DNA of 64,000 bases. Origin: Polytrichum commune (lineage: Eukaryota > Streptophyta > Polytrichopsida > Polytrichales > Polytrichaceae). Position 1 is the stretch's first letter. Each line of letters opens with the position of its first letter. The notes beneath the pieces were generated by a model that worked only from the letters and a program-made list of their open reading frames with translations, made no database searches and was not told where the DNA came from. The DNA lies in assembly GCA_950295325.1 (NCBI GenBank), contig OX485804.1, positions 16,184,001 to 16,248,000 on the forward strand, written 5' to 3'. Made by a program: the position numbers and the translations under genes. Of the stretch, positions 22,401-34,900 are shown in pieces.

Positions 22401-25400
22401 CACCTCTGCATCTTCAGCAGGTAAGTGGTATGTACAATCTATGTCTTTACCTGCTTCTGTAGCATCACACTCGCTGGTCACGTCACCCAAGATAATATTT
22501 CCCTGAAGTGCACTCTCCTTAACAATGTCAGTCTTAACAACCCTATTCGACTCTTCCAATGGTTCACATTGCAAAGTATCATCATTTGATGGCAGCTGTT
22601 CGCCTGGTAGTGGCATGTCAGAATGATTAAGCATGCTGTGATCCTCCATACCAACAAGTAAACCTTCTTTTGTACTTTCATTGTTGGACACGAGTGACTC
22701 TTGCACCACAAGTACAGCTTGGGTAGCAGGTTCAGCTGCCTGTAGTTCACAGCCTTCACCTGGTATGACACATTCACTACTGGTGGGATCCACTGGGGTA
22801 CATACAATGACATTCTCAACAGATGTGCTTTCTTCCACAACTAGAATTTGGCTGCCAAGCGATTCTTCCACATTCGCAATGGTTTGGACATTAGCTCCAT
22901 GATCCGGGTACTCACGAGACTCGGTACATTTGTCGAAATCATCTTGCCCATGCTTTATCAAATCCGTTGAAGTGGTTTTCAACAAATCATCGGATGCACG
23001 TACTGCACTATTACCTAAGGGTACATTCTTCCCCCTGCATACTAGATTAAATTGGAATATAGATTCAAGAAGATTAGAACCTTGTACAATAGCTGATGAA
23101 GGTACAGAATTTACAATTTGTTTATCTTGAGTGCTTGGCTTTACTCCAGTTTCAAGACTGTCATCAGTCTCCATTGGAGAATTCTCTGTACTTATATGTA
23201 CTTTAGGACTCTCAAAGCTCTTCACAGCTGGAACGGGTGAACAATCCAAGGATCTTTCAGCCAAGTCCCCTGATTCAACTGCTGGTAACAAAATGTCATC
23301 ATTCCCTTCCGTAAGTGCCACTTTATCATGCAACCCAATGTCTCCTTGATGGCTCATGTCTGTTGACTGTCCACCTTGCCCATTGGTTGTCTCCTCGACA
23401 TGGCCACCATATTCCAATGCTGGAAAATCAACTTTGTCAGGTACTGTGGCATCATCCCCACCTGCTACAGATGACAACAAGGGAGAATTTTCTGTGATGC
23501 CCAGTACTTGATCAGGGCCAGTAACATCTACTTTGAGCTTTTCAGACACAGGTGTATAACCCCTCTGGAGGAATGTAGAGGCCTCTTCTGCTAAAGAAAG
23601 CGACACAGTATGCAAACCTGATCCAAGGGAGCCCTCTATTTTGTGCATAGAGGCACATAAAGCATCCTCCCCACTCAACTCTGTTTGAAATTCACCACTG
23701 ACAATGATTCCTGTTCCTTTAGATGTAAGATCGTTCTCATTCTGAAGTAGCACAGAGTCTTCCTCAGCTGAAGGGACTGCCTTGCTATCCAGAGATGATT
23801 CAGGATGGTCCTTCGCATTATCTCTTGACTCAGCTGACTCATATTTGCTTCCTGATTTATCTGAGATATTTTCTTGATGCTTGTTCGCATCCTGCACACC
23901 AGAATCTCCGGAAAATGGAACTGAGGATTCACGAAGATTGGCAATATCGTCCTTGTTAGGAATAAAACCATCGTCACTTCTTTTCAGCAGAAGGGTTTCA
24001 TTGGACTTGTATGAGCTCAATTCATGGGCTTGAATTTCAAGAGATACTGAGGAGTTCTCAATTACAGTATTTGGCTGAGCCGGCAGATCTTTGAGGTCCT
24101 CTTTGAAAGGTTGCCCCACTTCCTTGTCAATGTCCAGCTGCACAGAACGTGGGCTGGGCATATGACCTTCTGGAATACAGCTTGCTGGGGAACTTTCAGA
24201 AACTGTAACAACAGCAATATTTCCTGAGGCACATGCAAACAGTGACTCGGTTCTTTCCACCATCACCCTAGGTGATTCCTCCTCCTTTGTCTGCTCCTCA
24301 GTTCCTTCTTCTTCCATCAGCTCCTGATCCAGCTCCTCCTTCTCAATCCCCTCCTCGTCTTTGAAATCCTTCTCCCTCTCCTGCTTCTCAGTTTTCTCCT
24401 CTTCTTCCATCTGCTCCTGATCCTGCTTCTGCTCATTCCTCTCCTGTTCATCAATCTCCTTCTGCCCTTGCTTCTCATTCCCCTCCTTTCCTTCAACCTC
24501 TTTCTGTTGCTCCTCATTCTCCTCCTTTCCTTCAATCTCTTTCTGTTCCTCCTCATTCCCCTCCTTTCCTCCAATCTCTTTCTGTTGCTCCTCATTCTCC
24601 TCCTTTCGTTCAATCTCTCTCTGTTCCTCCTCATTCCCCTCCTTTCCTTCAATCTCTTTCTGTTGCTCCTCATTCTCCTCCTTTCCTCCAATCTCTTTCT
24701 GTTCCTCCTCATTCCCCTCCTTTCCTTCAATCTCTTTCTGTTCCTCCTCATTCCCCTCCTTTCCTTCAAACTCTTTCTGTTCCTCCTCATCCCCCTCCTT
24801 TCCTTCAATCTCCTCCTTTCCTTCAATCTCTTTCTGTTCCTCCTCATCCCCCTTCAACTGTGGTACATCCTCTTTTTCCTTCTCCATGTTCCCCTTCATT
24901 CCATCTCTCTCCATTACGCTCTCCAATTGTTGTCCAATCTCCTCTTTCTTTGCCCATGGTCCATCCAGAGACCATGGATCATCAGGGTCATGACTATCCT
25001 CAGCAGAAAGCTTTATTGCATACCGAACAGTGGGAAAGATTACAGGAGTATCAAGTAATGAGGACAAGAGGTTGTGTTTTCCAGAACTCTGTCAATAAGC
25101 AGGAAACGCATGTCAGCTTGTTTCTCCTTCAGTACCAAGGTTGCTCAGGAATTTCAACAAACAATGTCTTATCACATAAACTTACTACATTCCGACTAGG
25201 TCAAATGAAAATCTACTTCAAAAGTATCAAGTTCAGCCCCTCTGGAAGTCCAAGTGGATCCTTGAGGACTAAAGCCGCGCACCAACTTTAGATATTTTGA
25301 CATGTGAGAAACCTTTCACAATCTTCTTGAATGGACCAAACCATGATCATGCACTGCCCGCAAAATATTGCACCAGCAATTAAGCAGAAAGCAGCAAGCA

Positions 25401-28400
25401 TGCAAACCCCAGAAAAAGAAAGAATGCCATTATTTATAAGAAAACTTTTCTAAAACCCTGCAGCAACATTGACATTTTTTTATACGTAGGGCAGAAACAA
25501 GTCTCTGCATCACATGCAGGTGCCGCAAGTTCAAGTGGATGTTATACAATCACATGCTTTAAATGCCTAACATTTCAGTTTTGTTGTGTTACAGACACTC
25601 AAGGAGAACTTACCAGCTGAGCACCATATTTCCCCTTCTTGGCTGCAGACCTCTTCGATATATGTGTGTCAGACAGACCATTGTCCTCAGATACTACCCG
25701 AGATAGCTTCCTCTTCTTCAGTGGAGACTTGGAGGGTCCTGCTTCCTTCTGCTCAAGTCCAATATCTGGTGAGGTACTCTTTCCAAATGATAGTCGGGAA
25801 GGTGACGGGCTATGATCCTTATCAGCATGGACTGTTGATTTAGTGGTGGGCTTCACAGGTGGCACAGGTTCTACAGTGCCATAGACCTCAGAAAGTGGCA
25901 GCTTTCTTTGCTGCCGCCGGGTTTGAGACTGCTTTCTCTTATCAGTTTCTATGCTAGGAGATTCTTCTGTAGCTTGGCTGCCTCGAGTTTTGTTACTGCC
26001 TGCTCCAAGCTGCAACTTTTCTGCAGAACTTGCAGACAAGCTTTTTGACTTCTGCTCTGCAGAGCTGAATTTAACTTTTCCACCATTCCTCCTGAAACGG
26101 CCATCTTTCTGGTCCTTGTGACCAGCTAAAGCAGTTGCAACACCTGCCAAAGCAAGTGGTGAAAAAGTGCATGTATTATCAGTAACCCCTGATGACTTCC
26201 CTCTGATTTGCCCTGTTGATCTTCTGATATAATGCAGAGGCTTTTTCTCTGAGGAGCCAAACCCAGAAACTCTTCCACCAACATTGCCACCAAGCAGATA
26301 TCGACTACTTGGCCCATTCTCCCCTCGAACACTGCGCCTCTTGCGTAACTGTCCTCCTTTTTCTGGCCCTTGTAGCTCAGGTCCTACATAGCTATCTGTC
26401 CAATCACTTGTTCGCTTGCCTAGCACACTTGCTGATAAATTCGCAGTAGAGGCATCCTTGCTCTGTTCTACCATAATTTCAGAAGCCCCTTTCTTAGATG
26501 CAGACCTTGTAAAATGAAGCTCTTTCTTTTCACCACTTGGTGACATGACTTGAGCTTCAAGTGCCTTTTCTGAAGAACCTCCTACTGCATTTACATCATC
26601 AGCAATATTTCTAGGAAGAGTCCGTTCAGCCTTATTGGTCATAGATCCCTTCTTCAGAGCAGATCTAGTGCCACGTTGAATAATTTGTTGGCCCAATACA
26701 ACTCCTGAAGAGCTTGAATCTCCAGCCAAACCTCCTGTTGAGATTCTGCTTTTATGATCCAATTCTATAGCCTTTGAACTGCAGCTTTGGAGTCCTTTTT
26801 CCATTCCCTCCAAATGAATGTCTGCTGAACTCTTAACCTTCTGCCCATTCTGGTTCTCCAATAATTTCATCTTTGCGGTATCAGGTGAGCTTCCAATGTC
26901 AGAAACTGCTTGTAGACGAGCTGAACCAATATCTTCTTCAAAGTCCTCTGATGACCTCTCATTAGCTACCATGGAAGGCAGTAAAGATGACTTTTGATCT
27001 GTACAAATTCAGACAGTATAATCAGAGACAAAAGTCACCAGTACCATCTGCCCTACATAATATGAACTCAGCCTTGAAGTGGAGACTAGAACAAACCAAC
27101 ATTCAAATGACAAGAGTACACACCTTGACTAGTGCTTCCTTTCTTTACGTATCCCCTCGTAAATCGCGGTGATGCCCCTGCAGGGCTAGACTGAGCTCCG
27201 ACTGGGATGACATTACTCTCATCATTTTCATTAGTCCTTCCTCTCTGCTGCCTATTTGATTGCCTCCTTTTCTTGTCAATAGTGGTGTCATGAACTTCTA
27301 GAACCGGCCCTTTCCCTTGTGCTTCCTTGGGACTTGGCATCTCAGGAGCCAGACAATCATCACCAGAGAGGGAAGATGGGTCATGAGTAAAAGGCGATTC
27401 CAAAGAAAAGCTAACTTTCTTAGCAGAAGATCGTGTAGAGTAATTGGGACTCAAATCTTCCTGTTGCTGTGATTTTTCCTTCTCTTCCTTTTTCTTCTCC
27501 TCTTTTGTGTGCCTTGGTGCATCTACCCACCTACACATCCAATGCAATAGTCAGATTGGAAAAATCTTCACATACATTAAAGGTGGTTAAAGTATATTAA
27601 CTCAACAGTTGGATGTGAATGAGATACACCATGACACCTATCTGAAGAAACTTGTCATATTAATAACCAGTAGACCCATGTTGTCAATTGCGACACAACC
27701 ACTAAAAGAAGTACAGCAAGGATGAGACCTTCATTCCATCAGGACATCAGATAAGTCTTTGTGAAGTGCTACCTGAAAAATTTGCACTTTCCAATTGTAT
27801 CCGAGTCTTTCCTCTTGCCCTTCCGTTTGAAAAAGGAGGGTTCTTGACTAGCACACATGAAGTAGCGCAGGCCCCTGTTTGGGCTCTTCTCCCCAACCAC
27901 TCTCACAACAGCCACATTTCCACAATCACAAACTACACCATCTTCATTTCCTTCTGCAATATCAAATTCGTGAAGGAACAGTCAGACGGATCAAATTACT
28001 AACCAGTTCAACAGTAGGCCAGAATCATCTAGGCTCGTTCAACACTTCAGTATGAAGCCGCCCAAAAATGTAGAGAGGGATTATTATCCCATGCTATTCG
28101 AGCAGGAAATCCGATCTTTAGTTTGCACACAGAGAAAGGATAAATGTAGGAAAATTGGATACCTTCATTATTATCTGTATGATGTTCTTCAACTCCACTT
28201 TGGTTATTGTCTGTATGATATTCTTCAACTCCACCTTGGTTATTGTCAGTGTGATGTTCTTCAACTCCACTGAGATTTTGAGCAATTGCAGCTGCTTCTG
28301 CAAGTCCATCTGCCAATCCTTGGGCGACTTCTTGTGCCACACCCTCTGCTATAGCCTCTGCCACAGCTTTAGCAATATCCATTCTTGCAACCCGTGCACC

Positions 28401-30183
28401 TTCAATAGCAAGACCATCTGGAGAAACTTGTCCAACTCCAGCTGCTGCTTCTTTAGCTATTGTCTCTGCAATACTCTCAGCCATCCCCTCTGCAACTCCT
28501 GCTGCAATGCCTGCCGCTACAACCTCTGCAATATTGCTTGCCGAAGCCCTTACAATATTCATTTCTTTCCTGGATTCTTCAACCACTGCAAGCTCCCCAA
28601 TTTTCTCAGTGATGCCATTGTGGTGAAAAATCACCTGTGCACTTTGAGAAGATGCTCTAGACCTGACTACAGAATTTTCTGCACCTTCAGGGTTAACCTC
28701 ATGTACTGTAAATTCTGTCATGTCCTCAGAGTCATCTTTCCTTATCATTGCCCCCTCTAACCTCTCAGCAGAGGGGTTAATCTGTCTTGTGGGAGACTGG
28801 CCAACGCTTGCGTCAGCAGACTTCACAGGAGTCTCAACCAACGAGTCAACCTCAGCAGCACCTTCTTTGGCTGGTATCACTTCACCTTCTGGTTCAAAAG
28901 TCACAGCAACACTTAACCAGATCAGCAACCCCTCTTTTCAAAAGCCCTAATTAAACATGCTGACAAACAGATTGATTCACTCTTGGAGATTGGAAACTGC
29001 TACAGTGCAATCCATAAGAACTCTCTTTCCAGCAATGCATTCCCCATTAGAGTCTACCACCATAATGCACTACAATTCTAGTACGAGTCCTTCCCATCCC
29101 AATTGCTCAACTAAACCTCCAAGCCTCGAAGCTTACCTGTTTCCATCTCCACAAGTGCAGTATTTGCCACTACACTTGCCTGCAATTCATTGCTATCTCC
29201 CTTGGATGCTTCCTGGTCAACAATCATAGGTTCCTGAAGGTCCATATGTCACACACCATCCTGCTAAATCAGAGGAAAAATGTGGAACAAACTATTGAAT
29301 ATTATTTACACAAAAATTGCCAATTGACAACCATAGTGCATAAATGATGGAAATGCAAATAGTAACAAATGACAGTGCAAAAAAATTGTACTCCAAGTGT
29401 ACAATCTGATGTCCCATGCTTCAAATCCCCAAATACTCATTGTATCCGTAGGCACAGAGAGCCCGTCTGGCAGGCTTACAAAGACAAAGACCCAAATAAT
29501 AGGCATTTGTACACCGACTTGTTTGCTACAATTCTTTTGAAGATATCAGTGCACAGTGATGAATTTACAATCAATGTTATCATACTTACAAAAGAATTTG
29601 AAAGCCAGGACCAGTTGGTGTTTTCAAACCCTAACATCTTCTTGACCAGAATCTGGTCATACCACACATACTTATACGTTCTTAGCCACCTCGTCTAATA
29701 ATACACGGGATAGGAGATCTATCAAGAGACATCATAGTTGTATCTCGGAATATTAAGACTTCAACTCAGAAATTAGCAGTGAAGTTGATCTAATGGGTTC
29801 GTGACCTTAAGCTTCCTTAAAAAACGATACACAGTGACGACGAGATTCACAGAAGGAACAATACTACACAACAAAATGCTCACCGAGGTATCACTGCCCA
29901 ATCTTGTTCTATCCCCAGAACATTGAGGCTCGGCATTCTTCTTCTCCTCGTTTCCTCCAAGATAACTTGTATCTCCTTCTATTATATCGCCTCTTGATTG
30001 ACTGACTTCAGGGTTCCCTTCCTCAGTAAGGATCTTGTGTTGATCATGCATGTCGGTATCGAATGCCAGACCCGATGCTAAACCCAGCTCCTTACCACCA
30101 TGCTCAGAGTTCCCCAGTCCCAGAGCTACAGGAGTCTCTTTGGCAATGTCATCAACCTGCATAGTCGTGTCCATTGTTTCCAT
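19449..30183 (-). CDS. Giant protein with two GRF zinc fingers and an AT-hook
   Basis: Ten coding exons: 30183-29884, 29233-29137, 28888-28163, 27953-27773, 27530-27124, 26998-25614, 25088-21159, 20800-20572, 20222-20027, 19539-19449. All junctions are GT-AG, all phases agree, and the total is 7542 nt (2513 residues). GRF finger 1, about residues 383-436, has VCDCG, then NRGLRYFMC, then CKFFRWVDAPR. GRF finger 2, about 2430-2485, has LCACK, then NQGLRYWSC, then CKYFRWLDTPR. GRF fingers (as in APE2, TOP3A, NEIL3) bind single-stranded nucleic acid. Between them: a Ser/Lys/Arg-rich region, an acidic Glu/Lys repeat (about 1075-1290) and an AT-hook GRPRK at 2279-2283. Before finger 1: an Ala-rich helical stretch (about 246-333) and TDNN repeats. 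A nuclear, chromatin-associated role is inferred; I recognise no named orthologue. The donor of exon 9, GTTGAT, is the weakest junction. Confidence 0.85.
24475..24870 (-). repeat. In-frame 39-bp minisatellite in GRF gene exon 7
   Basis: About ten units of 39 bp encode QKEIEGKEGNEEE-type 13-mers. Alternate units differ in a regular way (EEEQ with GKEGN against EEQQ with GKEEN), which suggests a 78-bp higher-order unit. All length changes are multiples of three, so the frame is preserved. The flanking 24310-24475 is diverged Glu/Lys-rich coding sequence, probably older decayed repeats. The encoded stretch should be a highly charged single helix or coiled coil. Confidence 0.9.
28163..28275 (-). 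repeat. In-frame 42-bp repeat in GRF gene exon 3
   Basis: Three units encode 14-mers of the form SGVEEHHTDNNQ, with small changes such as EEYHTDNNQ. They end exactly at the exon 3 donor (TDNNE then GTATCC). They lie immediately before GRF finger 1 in the protein. Confidence 0.85.
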
Positions 30184-31990
30184 GCCCAAAACCCACCAAG
30201 AAAATCCTCCGTTCCCAGCTCAGAGAGCTACTTGGTTGCAAGTATAAGAAACCTTGGGCCTGCACAAGATGCTACCGCTGTGCTCATCTTTGAAAAGGAC
30301 AACAGAACCAAGATGGTTGAATTTCCAGTGACCTTGTAAACTTAGTCACGAAACTGTATTGCTGAAAATCTTATTGATAGGGTGTAGGGTTCCTATCGGG
30401 CTCTAAGTACCTTGCTGACACTCGCAGTTGATGAATAGCGTTGAGTCCAACAGAAGAAATTCACATGCGCAAGTTAAAGAACTAAAAGTGGCAACCAAAT
30501 AAACCAGCGGAGGTTTCAAAGCTGCAAGCCACGCAAAAAGGGGCAAAAGGAAAGTCCAAGATAATCGCCTTCTTGGTTCAGATTTCAGATATACCAAACT
30601 AGGAAATGTGGGACATCAAGACTAGAACAGGATGAATGATCCATACGATAAATAATTATTCAAGGATAAACTCGTCACGGCTCCGTAGATGGGCACATGA
30701 GCGAGGACAGTGCAAGAACGGGGAGGAATGGCAATTGCACAGAATTATGTCCATGAGGTACCAATTCATAACTAAAGTTAGAAACCCTCACCACTGCTGC
30801 AGCTATGGGAGCCCCCTGCTCTTGGCAACCTCGATAACTTAACTGAGAGGAAAGCACAAATAGAAGGAGGAAGAAAAGCCTCTATGTGTAAACGGACCCT
30901 AAAGAAATCAAACCAAGAAATTATAAATCTAGTGTAGAAGAAACTCAAAGGGGATGATGATGCATGTGAATTTTCACGAAACTCCCCCAGCCACACTCAA
31001 AAACTCCAACAAGACAATTTTCACTGCAAAACAATGGATGCGCTCATCTAAAGCCTATACAAGTTCTAAAGACGACACTCTCCCGGAGGAAGCCAAGACG
31101 CTGGACAAAACCTTACTGGCAACTGAGCAAGACTTTGACATGCAAAGAATAGCGGAAAACAACAGCATGCATGAAAGAGAAGGGGCTGGAGGCCAAAATG
31201 CGATCAAGCTCGACACCCGCGCAAATTGCGAGGCGGGGGTTAAAGAAAGGCGGAAAGAAAAAGAAAACCCCAATGCGAACCCAAAACCTACGAAACCCTC
31301 GTTCCTTCCTCCCCTTCCAGCTTGCTCAACGCTCTGCTCCTTTAAAGAGAATAGAGAAAGAGACAGAGAGAGAGTAGGCAAGGCTCCGACCTATTCATAA
31401 TCCCGAACTCCAGCCAATTCCTCCCGCACAGCTTTCAAGATCAAATCAAGCTCACAACCAACCCCAATTGCAAAAGAAAATCGTGGAAAGAAGCTCCTAA
31501 CAATGGGAATAGGATAGGTAGGAGCACCCGGAGAAGAATGTGCAAAAGATATTAACCAAGAGTGCCAAACCAAGAATGGTCAGGGAGCTTGATGCGGTTC
31601 ACATACTGAACACAGGAAACCAGGGCGAGGAACTTCAAAGCGGCCATGGCCATCCGCCATAGCCATGGAACCCCCGTGCAAGCTTTCTCTTCGCCCGCCC
31701 GCCCGCCCGCCCGCCCGGCCTCCGGCCCCACATCTACCAGTCTCTATAATCTTTCGTTTCCTAGATCTTGGCCCACAACAGTTCCTCAAACCCAGGGCCT
31801 GGAGACCCGGCTGAAAGGTACCCTCTAGCATCTAGGATTAAGGTAGATTAGATAACCTGTTTGCTTCCGCCAGTGTCTTCAATCTTCAATTTCCTAGATC
31901 TTGGCCCCACCACAGTTCCTCAAACCTAGGGCCTGGAGATCCGGCTGTGAGAGGAACCCTCTAGCATCTAGGAAATCTGAAGATTAGGTA
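30184..31990 (-). promoter_or_regulatory. Probable leader and promoter of the GRF gene
   Basis: No other gene starts here on the plus strand. On the minus strand a polypyrimidine tract followed by ttgtgcag near 30260 could be the 3' splice site of a leader intron. A small upstream frame MSTAVASCAGPRFLILATK crosses it (about 30279-30220). Further up are a (GCCC)n run at about 31693-31714 and a 95-bp segment present twice in tandem (about 31740-31835 and 31875-31975, sharing cctagatcttggccc and cctctagcatctagg). This GC-rich zone may be the promoter and first leader exon. The assignment is inference from position. Confidence 0.4.
31552..31647 (-). CDS. Small upstream ORF, 31 codons
   Basis: The frame begins MAALKFLALVSCVQYVNR and ends 13 codons later at TAA. 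It has a hydrophobic N-terminal half. A GT donor-like GTTAAT overlaps the last codons, so it could instead be the first exon of a longer product, but I found no convincing continuation. I do not recognise a family. Equally likely it is an upstream frame in the leader of the GRF gene. Confidence 0.25.
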   Translation of the reverse strand: MAALKFLALVSCVQYVNRIKLPDHSWFGTLG

Positions 31991-34900
31991 ATGTGCGGGA
32001 CGCGTGACTTGCGTTGCCGGTCAATGTACGTGTCTATGTACAAAATTCCAAGGAGGCCATGTATGTTGTTGGATGTTAAATGCTCTTCCAAGTCTAGGAA
32101 TATGCTAGATTGTGTTGTTTGATGAGCGGCGAGTTGGGTTCCGTGTTAACCTCTAAACGCTTTTAACATGTTCATGCTAATAGTATATTCTCTCGTTATA
32201 TTGGTTGACATGAAATCTTCATCACACCCTTTTCAAGCTACTTTGTGTGGGTGTACTGAAGGAATTATAACCCTGCAAGAAAACAAGTTATCATTGTCTA
32301 CCAAAACATCACACCACAATCTATATTCATATTGTACAGTTTCGGAATACATTAGTGGGGGGTGATCTATAACAACCATAAGTGCATGGATAGGTGGAAC
32401 ACCTTATGATGGGTGACCTATGACATATAATCTCCAACGATGAGCTTGTTAGATTTTACATTGTCTAACCAATGGATCAAGAGATCATTGACTTCCAAGA
32501 GAGATAACTTCAATGTTACTTTGTATTGTGGAACACGTATTATGGTGTCACCTTGTTGCTTCAACTTTTAGTGGTATAGGCACATTTAAACTAATGGCAT
32601 CATAGCCATTCACTTCGATGTGTTGTATGAAATAAAAGAAAATGTTCAAAACTCGTCTATGGAGATCCACTTGCATTTTTGTGTTGAAAGCCCTTAAACC
32701 CATTAAGTTATACCAAATGATTGCCATCCCTTCATTCAAATTGTTGAGATTTTCTACCGGTTCTTAATATTACATCACAAATGTTTGTTTTATCAAACGA
32801 TGAAAATAGCTTGTGCATGAAGAGACTCTTCGTTTATATTTGTCACCCCGCAAAGCCACACTTATATCCATATCTATAAGGGTTTAAGGTCCACAATATA
32901 CAAAACATCTATCCAAAATTGGTCACGACTATCATACATTTCCCAAGACAACATTGAGGGAAATGGGATATTGTCAACAAAAACGGTTTACATGAAGCTC
33001 GTGCCTTTCAATAGAGACGAGACTCCAAAAGATGGGCCAAAAAGTATGTGAGATCCTTTTCTTAGGTGGAACCTTAAACACATTGACCCTTGGAAATAAC
33101 TTTGAGCTATACGTGAACGAAGGAAATTACACCAAAATAGTCTTATCAATGTGGATGGAAAATTCACATGGAAATAATTAACAATGGTTGTTTTTATTGT
33201 CTAGATGTGGTGGATATAACATGGGTCTAAGACCATGTTCTTCTATCAATCTTCCTTGAGACTTTTGATCAACACCTTATATATAATATAATATATCCTT
33301 ACATAAGTATTCTCTTTTATTCTAAAAATAAACATAAAATGAAATATTCCTTGATATCAATTTCGTATATAAACACTTGGTGTGACGTACACTAATTTTA
33401 CATGGGAGATTTAATGCATCTTCAAAATTAACATGGACTCTAAAGAATTATTGCAACCCACATGAATAAGACTATATACTTGTTTCACTTTGACATGGGT
33501 AAATTTGGAACATTGTGATCATTCGAGTTACATTGATGTGAATTCAATGTTTGATGGCAATTCGGGTGCTATTCATACATGTCCAATCGTGGTTCCCCAC
33601 ATTCATTTGTCAATCATACCTATGGAGTAAGCATGGTGTTATATATTCAACAAGTATCACTTGGGGAGTTATGTGTTTTGCAAGTGAATGTGGAGTCTTG
33701 GGTTAGAATTTAGGTCTTTGCACATAACCCCGTCTACAAGTAGTCTCATGACATAATAAGCTTCAACAAGGCATACTCCTTTGCCTTTAGGCATCACCAA
33801 CACAGGTGAGAATCCAATTACCCATTTAGAACACGGACATAACACTTTTCATATCCATAACAATGTTACGTGGGACTTACAATATTCATCGGATGATTCT
33901 CATATATGTGCAAGATTGTAGAATATTCCATAGAATATTGTTATGCATCTGAATAATGTTATGGATACATTGAAAAGTATGACAATGTCTTTAATATATA
34001 CAATTATAAACAATGTGTTATAATCTATTGAATGTAATAGCAACCACATGTGAATTGGGGGGGGGGGGATTTGTTGTAACATTGGGTATGTTTGCATCTA
34101 ATATACCAAGCATCTTGATTGCAAGAACATGTAATGGTGATTGCCAAGGCTATGCAATTGTAGCATTGAAGTATTGGTGGGCGAGGACATGGGAGGAGTT
34201 GGGCATGTTTGATATAATTGTATTATTTTTAAAAAGTTTTGTGACAAAATTTAACCATTTATTTCTTTTAATATGAACATATTCATAATCAATTGTACTC
34301 AAGTATATATTTATTTCTTTTATTAGTTGATGATTCTACTGATGACAACAAAAACTTTTATTTACTTTCCTTTCTTTTGCAAAAAAAAAACCTTTTCACA
34401 ATAAATTGCACTCAAATGTTGAATTGAATGACATTCAATTGTTGTTACAATCAACACGTTCTCTCCAATCTACACGCTTTTTTTGGATTGTAACTTCTTC
34501 AAATGTTTTGCAACCTTCCCACTAGCATACATTAGTACCCACCTACCCACCAACACACATGACCATCTATGTATTATAGGTGCATGGGTGTAACATGCAT
34601 GAACCCAATCAAGAGAGGACCAAGAGGCAGTGTTATAAAGGTTCAACAAGGGCCACACGACAAACCTACTAAAAACTTATGCATTGTACAAGTCGTCAAA
34701 TCTTTCCAATTCATATGAACGATGTGCAACGTGTTGGGAAGGTGCGGGTCCAAATTGCTAACCACAATGTAGTTGGGCGACATGCATTGTTCAATATAAC
34801 AAGCATTCAAGTAAAACTGACCAAAAGGGGAGTATGAAGATTGTATTGTGATCAATTGAAGTGGTGAACCACCAATGGACGTGCCTTACATTGGTTATGA

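Noticed and set aside
24468-25058. 196-codon Leu/Phe-rich plus-strand frame resembling a membrane protein
   Set aside because: It is the antisense shadow of the Glu/Lys minisatellite in exon 7 of the GRF gene.
30954-31400. 148-codon plus-strand frame upstream of the GRF gene
   Set aside because: No domain, low-complexity Lys/Pro/Asn content, and it is antisense to the probable leader of the minus-strand gene.
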